DNA of 64,000 nt, from the NCBI RefSeq assembly GCF_040548815.1, contig NZ_JBEPSM010000001.1, forward strand, positions 310,001 through 374,000, given 5' to 3'. Below, piece after piece: positions 8,357 through 17,359 of the stretch (position 1 is its first letter; every line of letters begins with the position of its first letter). This stretch comes from Kaistia defluvii (lineage in GTDB: Bacteria > Pseudomonadota > Alphaproteobacteria > Rhizobiales > Kaistiaceae). Below the pieces are notes generated by a model. It was given only the letters and a program-made list of their open reading frames with translations, searched no databases and was not told the origin of the DNA. The translations under genes and the position numbers were made by a program.

Positions 8357-10570
8357 ATGTCTCACCCGATCGCCGGGCGTATAACGTTTAACCTGGTTGC
8401 CGGTATCCTGGTGACGGTCGTGACCGTCATCGCGGGCGTGGCATGGATGGCCTATCGCCAGAACGACCAGGCCGCCGTACAGACACGCACCATGGTGATG
8501 GGTGGCATCGATGCCATGCATACCCGCGTCCAGGGCTTGGCGAACGACTATTCCTGGTGGGAGGAAGCCTACGACGCCTATCAGCGCGGCGACGCCGCCT
8601 GGATCGATGCCAATATCGGCACGGGTATCGTCGACACCCAGATCGCCGATTTCCTCGTCATCGTGTCGCCGGATCACCAGGTCAAATATGGCTGGTGGAC
8701 GCCGCCCGAGGCGCCGAACACGGCGTCGGTCATGTCGCCGGCGCTGATCGGCAAGATCGAGGACCTGATCCGCACCGCGCCGGTCGAGAACAACGCCGCC
8801 CGCTCCAGCTATGTCGAGACGCCGGCCGGCACGCTGCTTTTCGCGGTGTCCCGCATCGCGCCCGTCTCGAATGCCAGCTCGGTCGATCCCGCGACCCTGC
8901 CGCTCCTGGCCATGGGTTTCTATCTCAACAACCAGCGCCTTTCCGAGCTCGGCCGCAGCTTCCTGATTAATGACCTGCGCCTGGAGCGGGCCGATGCGGT
9001 CACCGATGCCACGCGGGAATTTCCCGAAATCCGCGATATCTTCGGCAAGGTGATCGGACGCCTGGTCTGGACGCCGCCGACGCCGGGCTTCGCCGTGCTG
9101 CGCAATGTCGTGGCGCCGATCGCCGGCGGATTGCTGACCTTCTGCCTGATCGCTATGTGGACGGTGCTGCGCGCCCGGCGCCTGGCGCTGTCGCAGGCCC
9201 TGAGCGAGAAGCAGGCTATCGAGGCCGCCCGCACGGACAGCCTGACCGGGCTCACCAACCGCTTCGGCTTCAACGAGCTCAGCGCCAGCGCGTCCTTCGA
9301 GGAAGCCTGCGCCCGGGGCGAGGCGGCGATCATCTATCTCGACATCAACGGCTTCAAGTCGGTCAACGACTCGATCGGCCACCAGGGCGGCGACGCGCTG
9401 GTCGGCATGCTGGCCGAGCGGCTGTCGATGATCCTGCCGCCCGATGCGCGCTTTGCCCGCGTCGGCGGCGACGAGTTCGCCGTGGCGCTTACCGGCCGGC
9501 CGGCCCTTGACGCCGTCGCCGGGGTCGCCTCCGCCATGGTGCATGCGCTGGACCAGCCCTTCACGGTCACCGGCTTCCAGTTCCAGGTGACGGCCGCGGT
9601 CGGATATGCGGTGTCCGACGGCGTCGACGTCTCGCCGGATGAACTGCTTCGCCGCGCCGACCTCGCCATGTACCAGGCCAAGAACGCCGCCGAACGCGAC
9701 GCCGTGCCGTATCATCCCGGCCTTGAGACCGGCGCGCTGCATCGCAAGCGGCTCGGCATGGCCTTGCGCGGCTCCATCGAAGCCAATGAGATGTCGGTCG
9801 TCTACCAGCCGATCGTGCGGGCCAGCGACCTGGCGGTCGTTTCGCTCGAGGCGCTGGTGCGTTGGGACTCGAAGGAGTTCGGCCGCGTCTCGCCGGCCGA
9901 GTTCATTCCCGTCGCCGAAGAGACCGGCGCCATCCACGACATCGGTAAGTTCGTGTTCCAGCGCGCCTGCCAGGACATGGTCGACTGGCCGGGCCTGCGC
10001 ATGTCGATCAACGTTTCGCCGGCCCAGCTGCGCGATCCGAGCTTCGCCAATGATCTCGGCGCCATCGCGCGCCGGCACGACGTGGTGCCGAACCGCTTCA
10101 AGCTGGAGCTGACCGAGGGGCTGCTGGTCCGCAATCCCACCATCGCCAAGCGCAAGCTGGCGCGGCTGAAGTCGATGGGCTTCGGCCTTTCGCTCGATGA
10201 TTTCGGCACCGGCTTCTCGTCGATCGGCTATCTGCGCCAGTTCCCGTTCGACTGGCTCAAGATCGACAAGTCGTTCATCTCCGAGCTCGGCACCAACCCC
10301 ACCGCCAACGCGCTGATCCAGTCGATGATCGCGCTCGGCGACGCCATGGACATTGCCGTGGTCGCCGAGGGAATCGAGACGGTGGAACAGCTGCAGCTGC
10401 TCCGCCTGCTCCAGTGTGAATATGTGCAGGGCTATTATCTGGCCAAGCCGATGCCGGCCGCCGAGATCTCCGCGCTGCTGGCGCGGCTGGGCGAAAGCCG
10501 GCGGATCCTGCCGGAGCTGGAACTGCCCGGCTTCGATTCCAGCCGTTCTGCGCTCAACCTCCAGTCCTGA
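8357..10570 (+). CDS. CHASE4-GGDEF-EAL membrane protein (c-di-GMP turnover)
   Basis: A 737-residue inner-membrane sensor. An N-terminal helix (about residues 10-30) is followed by a periplasmic CHASE4 domain (about 40-245, with LANDYSWWEEAYDA), a second helix near residue 255, a GGDEF domain (about 290-455) and an EAL domain (about 475-720). The diguanylate cyclase motif is intact (RVGGDEFAVAL), as are the phosphodiesterase motif (SLEALVRW) and the later DDFGTGFSS and EGIE segments. Both activities are therefore possible, and which dominates cannot be judged. A paralogue of the same architecture lies at 11956-14136, with a DNA glycosylase-like gene between. The ligand of the CHASE4 domain is unknown. 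Confidence 0.93.
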   Translation: MSHPIAGRITFNLVAGILVTVVTVIAGVAWMAYRQNDQAAVQTRTMVMGGIDAMHTRVQGLANDYSWWEEAYDAYQRGDAAWIDANIGTGIVDTQIADFLVIVSPDHQVKYGWWTPPEAPNTASVMSPALIGKIEDLIRTAPVENNAARSSYVETPAGTLLFAVSRIAPVSNASSVDPATLPLLAMGFYLNNQRLSELGRSFLINDLRLERADAVTDATREFPEIRDIFGKVIGRLVWTPPTPGFAVLRNVVAPIAGGLLTFCLIAMWTVLRARRLALSQALSEKQAIEAARTDSLTGLTNRFGFNELSASASFEEACARGEAAIIYLDINGFKSVNDSIGHQGGDALVGMLAERLSMILPPDARFARVGGDEFAVALTGRPALDAVAGVASAMVHALDQPFTVTGFQFQVTAAVGYAVSDGVDVSPDELLRRADLAMYQAKNAAERDAVPYHPGLETGALHRKRLGMALRGSIEANEMSVVYQPIVRASDLAVVSLEALVRWDSKEFGRVSPAEFIPVAEETGAIHDIGKFVFQRACQDMVDWPGLRMSINVSPAQLRDPSFANDLGAIARRHDVVPNRFKLELTEGLLVRNPTIAKRKLARLKSMGFGLSLDDFGTGFSSIGYLRQFPFDWLKIDKSFISELGTNPTANALIQSMIALGDAMDIAVVAEGIETVEQLQLLRLLQCEYVQGYYLAKPMPAAEISALLARLGESRRILPELELPGFDSSRSALNLQS

Positions 10571-10650
10571 TCCACGCCGCAGGACGAGGCCGGTATGGCT
10601 TCCGCCTCCGCGCTTTGCCATAAACGCGGGGTGATGGCGGGGGATTGCCG

Positions 10651-11877
10651 GTGACGGACGGGCTGACAGCAGACGAGGCGAGGCGCATTGCGCTCGCCGC
10701 CCAGGGATTTGGCGGCCGCCGCCAGGCGAAGCTGTCGTCGTGGCGGCAGATATCGCCTGTCATCGGGCAGATGGGGCTGCTGCAGCTCGATTCCGTCAAC
10801 GTGCTGGTGCGCTCGCACTATCTGCCGACTTTCAGCCGCATCGGCGCCTATGATCGCGCCGCGCTCGACGCGCGCGCCTTTGCGGGCGGCAAGAAGCGCG
10901 CCCTGTTCGAATATTGGGCGCATGAGGCGTCGCTGCTGCCGCTCGAACTCCATCCCTTGATGCGCTGGCGCATGCAGCGTGCCGCCGCGGGCGTCGGCAT
11001 CTATACCGGCCTGTCCCGCTTCGCCTCCGAGAATCGCGATTATGTCCGCGCCGTGGTCGACGAGATCCGCCGGCGCGGCCCGCTCGCGGCGAGCGAACTG
11101 GATGATCCCGGAACCCGCAGCGGGCCGTGGTGGGGCTGGCACAAGGGCAAGACGGCGCTCGAATTCCTGTTCTGGGCCGGCGAGGTCACGACCGGCCACA
11201 GGCGGGGCGCTTTCGAGCGGGTCTATGACCTGACCGAGCGGGTCATTCCCGCCGAGGTCGGCGCGATCGCGACGCCGAGCGAGGCAGACGCCATCCGCGC
11301 GCTGGCGCTGGCCGGCGCGAAGGCGCATGGCGTGGCGACGGAGACGGATATCCGTGATTATTTCCGCCTACCGGTGGCGGAGGCCCGCGTCGCGCTGGGC
11401 GAACTGGTCGAGGCGGGCGCGCTGCGGCCGGTGACGGTTGAAGGCTGGAAGCAGCAGGGCTATCTGGTCGATGGCGCCGTCATCCCCGCCCGGGCGACGC
11501 CGACCGCGCTGCTATCGCCGTTCGATCCTCTGGTCTGGCATCGTCCCCGCACCGAGCGGATCTTCGATTTCCATTACCGGCTCGAATTCTACACCCCCGG
11601 CCCGAAGCGCATCTTCGGCTATTTCGTCATGCCGTTCCTGCATCGGGGCCGGCTCGAGGCGCGGGTCGACCTGAAGGCGGACCGCACGGCGGGGCGCCTG
11701 CGCATCCTCGGCGTCTTCGCCGAGGCGAGCCTGCGCAAGCCGGAGCCCATGGTGACGGCGCTGGCCGAGGAATTGCGACATCTGGCCGGCTGGCTGGATT
11801 TGGCGGATATCACTGTCGAAGCGGACACGCCGCTTGCGGTTTTGCTTGCGAAACACGTTACTCGGGGTAGCGATTAA
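10651..11877 (+). CDS. YcaQ-like DNA glycosylase (HTH_42 winged-helix family)
   Basis: A 408-residue protein of the AlkZ/YcaQ family, made of repeated winged-helix modules. E. coli YcaQ unhooks interstrand DNA cross-links. The catalytic motif is visible in LLQLDSVNVLVRSHYLPTFSR: QLD, the Q-x-D version seen in YcaQ rather than the Q-x-Q of Streptomyces AlkZ. Other marks are ALFEYWAHEASLLPLE and, near the C-terminus, LLSPFDPLVWHRPRTERIFDF. GTG at 10651 is taken as the start because GGGGGA lies 6 bases before it; an in-frame TTG at 10645 is too close to that site. It lies between two c-di-GMP genes, all in one direction, but a shared function is not implied. Confidence 0.88.
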   Translation: MTDGLTADEARRIALAAQGFGGRRQAKLSSWRQISPVIGQMGLLQLDSVNVLVRSHYLPTFSRIGAYDRAALDARAFAGGKKRALFEYWAHEASLLPLELHPLMRWRMQRAAAGVGIYTGLSRFASENRDYVRAVVDEIRRRGPLAASELDDPGTRSGPWWGWHKGKTALEFLFWAGEVTTGHRRGAFERVYDLTERVIPAEVGAIATPSEADAIRALALAGAKAHGVATETDIRDYFRLPVAEARVALGELVEAGALRPVTVEGWKQQGYLVDGAVIPARATPTALLSPFDPLVWHRPRTERIFDFHYRLEFYTPGPKRIFGYFVMPFLHRGRLEARVDLKADRTAGRLRILGVFAEASLRKPEPMVTALAEELRHLAGWLDLADITVEADTPLAVLLAKHVTRGSD

Positions 11878-11955
11878 GCAACTTCGCAGGATTACGCCGC
11901 CCCTTTCTTGCGGCGAATTGAATGACGTTGCGGAACATGGTCTTGTCACGGTGTC

Positions 11956-14136
11956 ATGAGTTTTCTCCAGCGATCCACCTTTCGGTTTGGTCTGCGCGTT
12001 GCCCTGCCAGTGTTGCTCGTGCTGGCCGGCTCGATCATGTTCATGATCTTCGCCCTGAACGAAATGGCGGGCGAGGTCGACCGGATCGACGATATCGCGA
12101 CGGAGCGCTCGGCCGCGGCGTCGCTGCGCGCTTTCGAGAAGCGCATGCGTCAGATCCATGGCGACTACTCGGTCTGGGACGACGCCGCGATCAAGCTCTA
12201 CGGCGAGATCGACAAGGACTTCGCCAACAATAATTTCCGCGATGCGACCCGCACCGGGGTCTTCTTCGACGCGGCCTACCTGCTCGACGAAAGGGGACAG
12301 ACCGTCTTCTCCTTTCGACGGGGCGGCATCGCACCGCGCAGCGCGCTGGAGGAATTCGGCTCTCCGCTCCAGACCCTGATCGCGGGGCTGGCAGGTCAGT
12401 ATGCCGCCTTCGATTCCAAGGTCGGCCTGATGAAAGACCGATCGGGCGCCATCGCCGTCGTGGCGGTCGGGTCGGTCTTTCCCTTGTCCGACGCGGTGCC
12501 GCCGCCGGTCGGTCGGCCGCGCATGCTGGTTCTCTCGCATACGCTCGACGATCCCTCCATCCGCCAGATGGGAGAGGATTTCGTCATCGATGGCCTGTCG
12601 CTGAGCTTCGACCCGAAGCATGTGACGGAGGGCGTGCGGCTGCTCGATCCCTCCGGCAAGCCGTTGGGATCGCTGAACTGGACGCAACGCAGCCGCGGCA
12701 ACGAGGCCTTCTCGCGCGTCGCGCCGATGGCCTATCTGACCCTCGGCATCATCGGGTTGACGATCCTGTTCCTGCTCGGCATCGGCTACGCCAATCTCGT
12801 CGCCGTGCGCCGGCGCGAGCGCCAGGCCGTCTACGACGCCAACCATGACAGCCTGACCGGCCTGCCCAATCGCGTGGCGCTGACCCGGGCGCTGGAAGTG
12901 GCCGTGAGCCGCCGACCGGTGCAGCCGGTCGCGGTGCTGTTTCTCGATCTCGACGGGTTCAAGGAGGTCAACGACTCCTATGGCCACGAGATGGGCGATC
13001 GCCTGCTGCGCCGGGTGGCGCGCGGCTTCGAGGCGATCTGCATGCGGCGGGGGTTGCTGGCGCGGGTGGGCGGCGACGAGTTCTCGCTCGTCCTCGACAA
13101 TCGTGAATCGGTCGCGTCGGCGGACGAGATCGGCAACCGGCTGGTCCGCTACCTGAACGGGCCGATCCTGATCGACGACCGGGTGATCGCGATCGGCACC
13201 AGCGTCGGCATCGCCGTCGTCGATGGCGAATCCATCACGGCCGACGAATTGCTGCGCCGCGCCGATGTCGCGATGTACCAGGCCAAGGAACTGGGCCGCA
13301 GCCGCGTCGCGTTCTACGACTGGTCGATCGACGCCGAGAAGACCGACCGCAAGCGGCTGGCCGACGAATTGCGCGATGCCCTCGCCACCGACGCGCTGCA
13401 TGTCGTCTACCAGCCGATCTATGAGGCGCAGAGCATGCGGCCCGCCCTGGTCGAGGCGCTGCTGCGCTGGGATCACCCGCGACAGGGGGCCGTTTCACCG
13501 GACCTGTTCATCAATGTCGCCGAGGAAAACGGCCTGATGGACGCAGTCGGCGACTGGGTGCTGCGCCATGCCTGCCGCGACGCGCTGCAATGGCCGGAAA
13601 TCCGGCTGGCGATCAATGTGTCGCCGGTGCAGTTCCGCAATCCCGGCTTCGATCGCAATCTCGCTGCTATCCTGCAGGAAACCGGGTTCCCGGCCGAGCG
13701 CCTCGAGGTCGAGATGACCGAGACGCATCTCGTCACCTTCCCCGACCGCGCGCAGCACATCGTCGCCTCGCTGCGGATATTGGGCGTCAGCGTGGCGCTG
13801 GACGATTTCGGGACGGGCTATTCCTCGATCGGCTATCTGCGCCGGTTCTCGTTCGACAAGCTGAAGATCGACCGGTCGCTGGTGCATGGCGTCTCGGTCG
13901 ACCTCGAGACGCGGCGCCTGTGCGAGGCGACCATCGGGCTTGGCCGCGCCCTCAATCTCGAGGTCACCGCGGAAGGCATCGAATCCGAGGCCGATGCCGA
14001 GATCATGCGGCAGGCGGGCTGTTCCTATCTGCAGGGCTTCGCCTTTGCCCGGCCGATGTCGGCGGCGGCGATCAGCGAGCTGCTGAACGAAAGCGCCCGC
14101 GAGGCCGATGGTAGCCACGCGTTGCGGATGGCTTAA
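11956..14136 (+). CDS. CHASE4-GGDEF-EAL membrane protein, second copy
   Basis: 726 residues with the same order as the protein at 8357: an N-terminal helix (FGLRVALPVLLVLAGSIMFMIF), a periplasmic CHASE4 domain (with IHGDYSVWDDAAIK), a second helix (LTLGIIGLTILFLLGIGYA), GGDEF (RVGGDEFSLVL, intact) and EAL (VEALLRWDHP, intact, with DDFGTGYSSIGYL and EGIESEADAE). The cyclase substrate loop SLTGLPNR and FLDLDGFKEVNDSYGH are normal. The conserved architecture and proximity point to an old local duplication. No strong ribosome site is seen before the ATG at 11956. A perfect hairpin follows the stop. Confidence 0.92.
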   Translation: MSFLQRSTFRFGLRVALPVLLVLAGSIMFMIFALNEMAGEVDRIDDIATERSAAASLRAFEKRMRQIHGDYSVWDDAAIKLYGEIDKDFANNNFRDATRTGVFFDAAYLLDERGQTVFSFRRGGIAPRSALEEFGSPLQTLIAGLAGQYAAFDSKVGLMKDRSGAIAVVAVGSVFPLSDAVPPPVGRPRMLVLSHTLDDPSIRQMGEDFVIDGLSLSFDPKHVTEGVRLLDPSGKPLGSLNWTQRSRGNEAFSRVAPMAYLTLGIIGLTILFLLGIGYANLVAVRRRERQAVYDANHDSLTGLPNRVALTRALEVAVSRRPVQPVAVLFLDLDGFKEVNDSYGHEMGDRLLRRVARGFEAICMRRGLLARVGGDEFSLVLDNRESVASADEIGNRLVRYLNGPILIDDRVIAIGTSVGIAVVDGESITADELLRRADVAMYQAKELGRSRVAFYDWSIDAEKTDRKRLADELRDALATDALHVVYQPIYEAQSMRPALVEALLRWDHPRQGAVSPDLFINVAEENGLMDAVGDWVLRHACRDALQWPEIRLAINVSPVQFRNPGFDRNLAAILQETGFPAERLEVEMTETHLVTFPDRAQHIVASLRILGVSVALDDFGTGYSSIGYLRRFSFDKLKIDRSLVHGVSVDLETRRLCEATIGLGRALNLEVTAEGIESEADAEIMRQAGCSYLQGFAFARPMSAAAISELLNESAREADGSHALRMA

Positions 14137-14139
14137 GGC

Positions 14140-14164
14140 GATCCGGCCGCGCGGCGGCCGGATC
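14140..14164. terminator. Hairpin between convergent genes
   Basis: A perfect 10-bp stem (GATCCGGCCG with CGGCCGGATC) around a five-base loop, placed between two convergent gene ends (14136 and 14178). There is no real U-run, so it may act as a weak or bidirectional terminator. Confidence 0.5.
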
Positions 14165-14177
14165 GTGGGCGTTTGGT

Positions 14178-14822
14178 TCAGGCGAGCGTCTTGACGACGG
14201 CGGCGATGGCCTTGCCCAGCGCGGCCTGGTCGGCCGGATCCAGATGGATGCCGTCAAAGGCGCTGGAGTGGATATGCTGGCCGGCATCCAGGAAGGCCAC
14301 GCCATGCTCCTTGGCGATCGCCGCATAGAGCGTGGCGAACTTCAGCGACTTGGCGTAGCCGCCTTCCAGCATCGGCGTGTATTCCGGCTTCTGGCCGGTG
14401 TGGTCGAGCATCGGCGGCGGCGCGACCACCAGGATCTTCGGCACGCCGGCGTCATTGCCGGCTTCCGCCTGCTTGATGACCTTGATCAGTTCGCCGACGC
14501 CCTTGGCGATATCCTCGGCCGGCACGTGGAAGCGCGCCTTGAGGTCGTTGGTCCCCAGCATGATGACGACGACGTCGAGCGGCCGGTGGCTCCGGAGGCA
14601 AGGCAGGAGATAGGTCTTGCCGTTCATGTATTCGCCCTCGACCGGGTCGGAATGAACGGTCGAGCGGCCGGGCAGGCCTTCCTCGATCACATGCCAGTCC
14701 GGGCCGAGTTCCGCCTGGGCCACGCCGGTCCAGCGCTCGTCGCGCGCATAGCGTTCGTCGGGGCGGGGGACGGTGGCGGCGCCCCAGGTGTTGGAATCGC
14801 CATAGGCGAGAACGTTCTTCAT
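14178..14822 (-). CDS. SGNH/GDSL hydrolase, arylesterase/acyltransferase type
   Basis: A 214-residue serine hydrolase with the four SGNH blocks: GDSNTWG (nucleophile Ser, block I), the EEGLPGRST region (block II), MLGTND (block III Asn), and DGIHLDPAD (catalytic Asp and His, block V). The RWTGVAQAEL, IEEGLPGRST, PLDVVVIMLGTNDLKA and VVAPPP segments closely follow the Mycobacterium smegmatis acyltransferase/perhydrolase (MsAcT) group of arylesterases. There is no signal peptide, so it is cytoplasmic. The start ATG at 14822 has a GGAGGAG site upstream on the minus strand. The natural substrate is not predictable; it probably acts on short acyl or acetyl esters. Confidence 0.9.
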   Translation of the reverse strand: MKNVLAYGDSNTWGAATVPRPDERYARDERWTGVAQAELGPDWHVIEEGLPGRSTVHSDPVEGEYMNGKTYLLPCLRSHRPLDVVVIMLGTNDLKARFHVPAEDIAKGVGELIKVIKQAEAGNDAGVPKILVVAPPPMLDHTGQKPEYTPMLEGGYAKSLKFATLYAAIAKEHGVAFLDAGQHIHSSAFDGIHLDPADQAALGKAIAAVVKTLA

Positions 14823-14982
14823 CGATGCTGCTCCTCCCAGGGCGAATCTGCTTCGCCTTCACGGGCGTTGATCAAACATCATGGCCGCGAATTCTCAAGC
14901 CGGGGGGATTACGCGCGGGCGGCGGGGCTCTACGATCGCCGCGGGCGCTTCGGGACGACGCGCCGCCATGGAGAGCCTGAGA

Positions 14983-15567
14983 ATGCGGAAGCCTGCCGAT
15001 ACCGCCGTGCCGATCCTGCCCGTGATTGCCGAGCGCTGGAGTCCGCGCGCCTTCGATCCCGAGAAGACGCTGACGGACGCCGATCTGAAGCCGCTGTTCG
15101 AGGCCGCCCGCTGGGCGCCGTCCTCCAGCAACACGCAGCCCTGGCGCTTCGTCTACGCCTTTCGCGGCGAGCCGTTCTTCGATGCGCTGGTCGATTGCGC
15201 GGCAGAGGGCAACCAGCCCTGGGTCCGCCGCGTCTCGGTGCTCGCCTACGCGGTTGCGAAGCTGCACTCCGACAGCGGCCGTTCTCTCTGGCACAACCGG
15301 CACGATACTGGCATTGCGCTCGGCTATCTGCTGCTGCAGGCGACCGCCAACGGCCTCGCCGTGCATCCGTTCGGCGGCTTCGACAGCGACAAGGTGATCG
15401 CCGCCGCTCATGTGCCGGAAGGCTTCGAGCCCTGCACGGGAATCGGCATCGGTTTTCCCGGCGATCCGGACATGCTGCCCGAGCGCGACCGGCTGCGCGA
15501 AGTGGGCGGACGGGAGCGGCTGGCGGTCTCGGACTTCGCCTTCCACGGTCAATGGCCGGCCGCGTAG
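14983..15567 (+). CDS. Nitroreductase family protein
   Basis: A 194-residue flavin-dependent reductase of the nitroreductase fold. It begins with the FMN-contacting ERWSPRAFDPEK segment, then LFEAARWAPSSSNTQPWRFVYA, the classic FMN-phosphate motif, and later DTGIALGYLLLQATANGLAVHPFGGFD. The ATG at 14983 follows GGAGAG at a good distance; codons at 14881 and 14968 would add residues of odd composition. Family members reduce nitro compounds, quinones or enones using NAD(P)H, and substrates are rarely predictable. It is divergent from the SGNH hydrolase. The next gene is 375 bases away, so it is probably a single-gene unit. Confidence 0.87.
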   Translation: MRKPADTAVPILPVIAERWSPRAFDPEKTLTDADLKPLFEAARWAPSSSNTQPWRFVYAFRGEPFFDALVDCAAEGNQPWVRRVSVLAYAVAKLHSDSGRSLWHNRHDTGIALGYLLLQATANGLAVHPFGGFDSDKVIAAAHVPEGFEPCTGIGIGFPGDPDMLPERDRLREVGGRERLAVSDFAFHGQWPAA

Positions 15568-15941
15568 AGATCTTTATCCGGCGCAGGTATCGCCGCCGCC
15601 CGTCGCGCCAATTAGCTAATTCAACCGCGCCTGGGAGCGCCAAGGCCCGGCGGGAGGGCGCGGTTTTCAAGTATAGAGATGAGGGGTCTTGCTTATATTA
15701 TTATATTGTCAAACGGCGCGAACTTGCCGCGATATTTCAGTCCTGCTTTAAGCCGAATTTTGTAACGATTACAAGGCTGGGATTTGCTTGCGGCGCTGCA
15801 TTGACAAAGGTGCGACGCCGGATCCCTAATGCCCGCGGACTATGGGTAGAGGCTTCGATCGTTCGAGGTCGGCAGCATGCGGTTGGAGGGCCGCGCCGAT
15901 CCGAGGGCGTTCGTTGAACAGGGTCCTTGGGAGGAACAAGC
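15568..15941 (+). promoter_or_regulatory. Upstream region of the sugar ABC operon, no gene seen
   Basis: 374 bases without a supported gene. The part from 15690 to 15780 is AT-rich. A possible -35 TTGACA lies at 15801-15806, with CCTAAT about 18 bases later as a poor -10. A GGGAGGA ribosome site at 15930-15935 precedes the next gene. Confidence 0.4.
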
Positions 15942-17234
15942 ATGAAGAAACGTTCTGACGTGCCCTTTGGCACGGCTAGTCGCCGCACTGTGCTCAAGAC
16001 GCTGGCGGCGGGCGCCGGCGTCGCGGCGCTCGGAGGCGGATGGTCCACGGCCGCTTTGGCCGACGACCGCACCCTCACGATCAACACCAACATCAGCGGC
16101 GAGGGCCAGCGCAAGCTGATGGCCCAGTTCATTGAGGAATTCACGAAGGAAACCGGCATCAAGGTCCAGCAGAATGCGATGGACCATGAGGGCTACAAGA
16201 CGGCGATCCGCAACTTCCTCGTCGCCAATCCGCCGGATGTCTGCCTGTGGTTCTCGGGCGATCGCATGCGCGCCTTCGTCAATCGCGGCCTGTTCGACGA
16301 TATCTCGGATCTCTGGGTCAAGGAGGGCTGGGCCGACAAGGTCGGCGCTCTGACGACCACGGTCACCGTCGACGGCAAGCAGTATGGCGTGCCGACCGGC
16401 GCCAGCTTCTGGGGCATCTGGGCGCGCAAGGACTATCTCGACAAGTATGCCGGCGGCAAGGCGCCGGCCACCTGGGACGAGCTGGTCGCCTTCGGCGACA
16501 AGATGGTCGCGGACGGCATTTCGCCTTTCGCCATCGGCACCAAGGACCTCTGGCCCTCGGCGGCGTGGTTCGACTATCTGAACCTGCGCATCAACGGCTA
16601 CGACTTCCACATGAAGCTGATGGCCGGCGAGGCCTCCTACGAGGATCCGAAGCTCGATGCCGTCTTCGACAAGTGGCAGGAACTGATCGACAAGAAGTTC
16701 TTCATTCCCAACCACACCTCCTATGACTGGCAGGGCGCGGTGCCGTTCCTGCTGCAGGGCAAGGCGGGCATGTATCTGATGGGCCAGTTCCTGACCCGCA
16801 ACATCCCGGCCGCCGACCTCGACAAATACACCTACCTGCAGTTCCCGACGATCGACCCGGCCGTTCCCACCGCCGAGGAGTTTCCAGTCGATTCCATGCA
16901 CATCCCCTCCGGCGCGAAGAACAAGGACCTGGCCCGCCAGTTCATCGAGTTCTTCTACCAGCCGGAGCGGCTGGCGCTCTGGGTCGAGCCGGAAGGCAAC
17001 ATCCCGACCCGCTCGGACGTGCCGGTGCTGAAGAAGGACTGGCTGCTCGAAAAGGGGCAGGAGATCCTCAAGTCGGCCAAGTCGGCCTCGCAATATTACG
17101 ACCGCGACACCGACCCCGACATGGCGCAGATCGGCATGAATGGATTCCAGCAGTTCATGGCGGACCCGAAGAGCCGCAAGGCGGTCCAGGCCCGGCTCGA
17201 GCAGGCGCGCAAGCGCATCTACAAGCCGAGCTGA
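15942..17234 (+). CDS. Carbohydrate ABC transporter substrate-binding protein (Tat-exported)
   Basis: A 430-residue periplasmic binding protein of the family-1 (sugar) type. The N-terminus is a twin-arginine signal: SRRTVLKTLAAGAGVAALGG, ending around ALADD. The mature part has the expected LTINTNISGEGQRKLMAQFIEEFTKETGIKV opening, PDVCLWFSGDRM, and GIWARKDYLDKY for the hinge region. GGAGG ends 7 bases before the ATG at 15942. It is the first gene of a four-gene plus-strand cluster with two permeases and a sugar oxidoreductase fusion. The sugar is unknown. Tat export rather than Sec export suggests that the protein folds before leaving the cytoplasm. Confidence 0.92.
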   Translation: MKKRSDVPFGTASRRTVLKTLAAGAGVAALGGGWSTAALADDRTLTINTNISGEGQRKLMAQFIEEFTKETGIKVQQNAMDHEGYKTAIRNFLVANPPDVCLWFSGDRMRAFVNRGLFDDISDLWVKEGWADKVGALTTTVTVDGKQYGVPTGASFWGIWARKDYLDKYAGGKAPATWDELVAFGDKMVADGISPFAIGTKDLWPSAAWFDYLNLRINGYDFHMKLMAGEASYEDPKLDAVFDKWQELIDKKFFIPNHTSYDWQGAVPFLLQGKAGMYLMGQFLTRNIPAADLDKYTYLQFPTIDPAVPTAEEFPVDSMHIPSGAKNKDLARQFIEFFYQPERLALWVEPEGNIPTRSDVPVLKKDWLLEKGQEILKSAKSASQYYDRDTDPDMAQIGMNGFQQFMADPKSRKAVQARLEQARKRIYKPS

Positions 17235-17359
17235 GACGAGCCGAAGCAGCCGGCGCGGGTCGACCGCGCCGGTTGCCGACAGGCCGGGTTCGCGGCGGTT
17301 CGGGTTTTCCCGGCCGCGCGCATCCCGGCCACCGATCGGACAGACCGGGTGGAATACGA

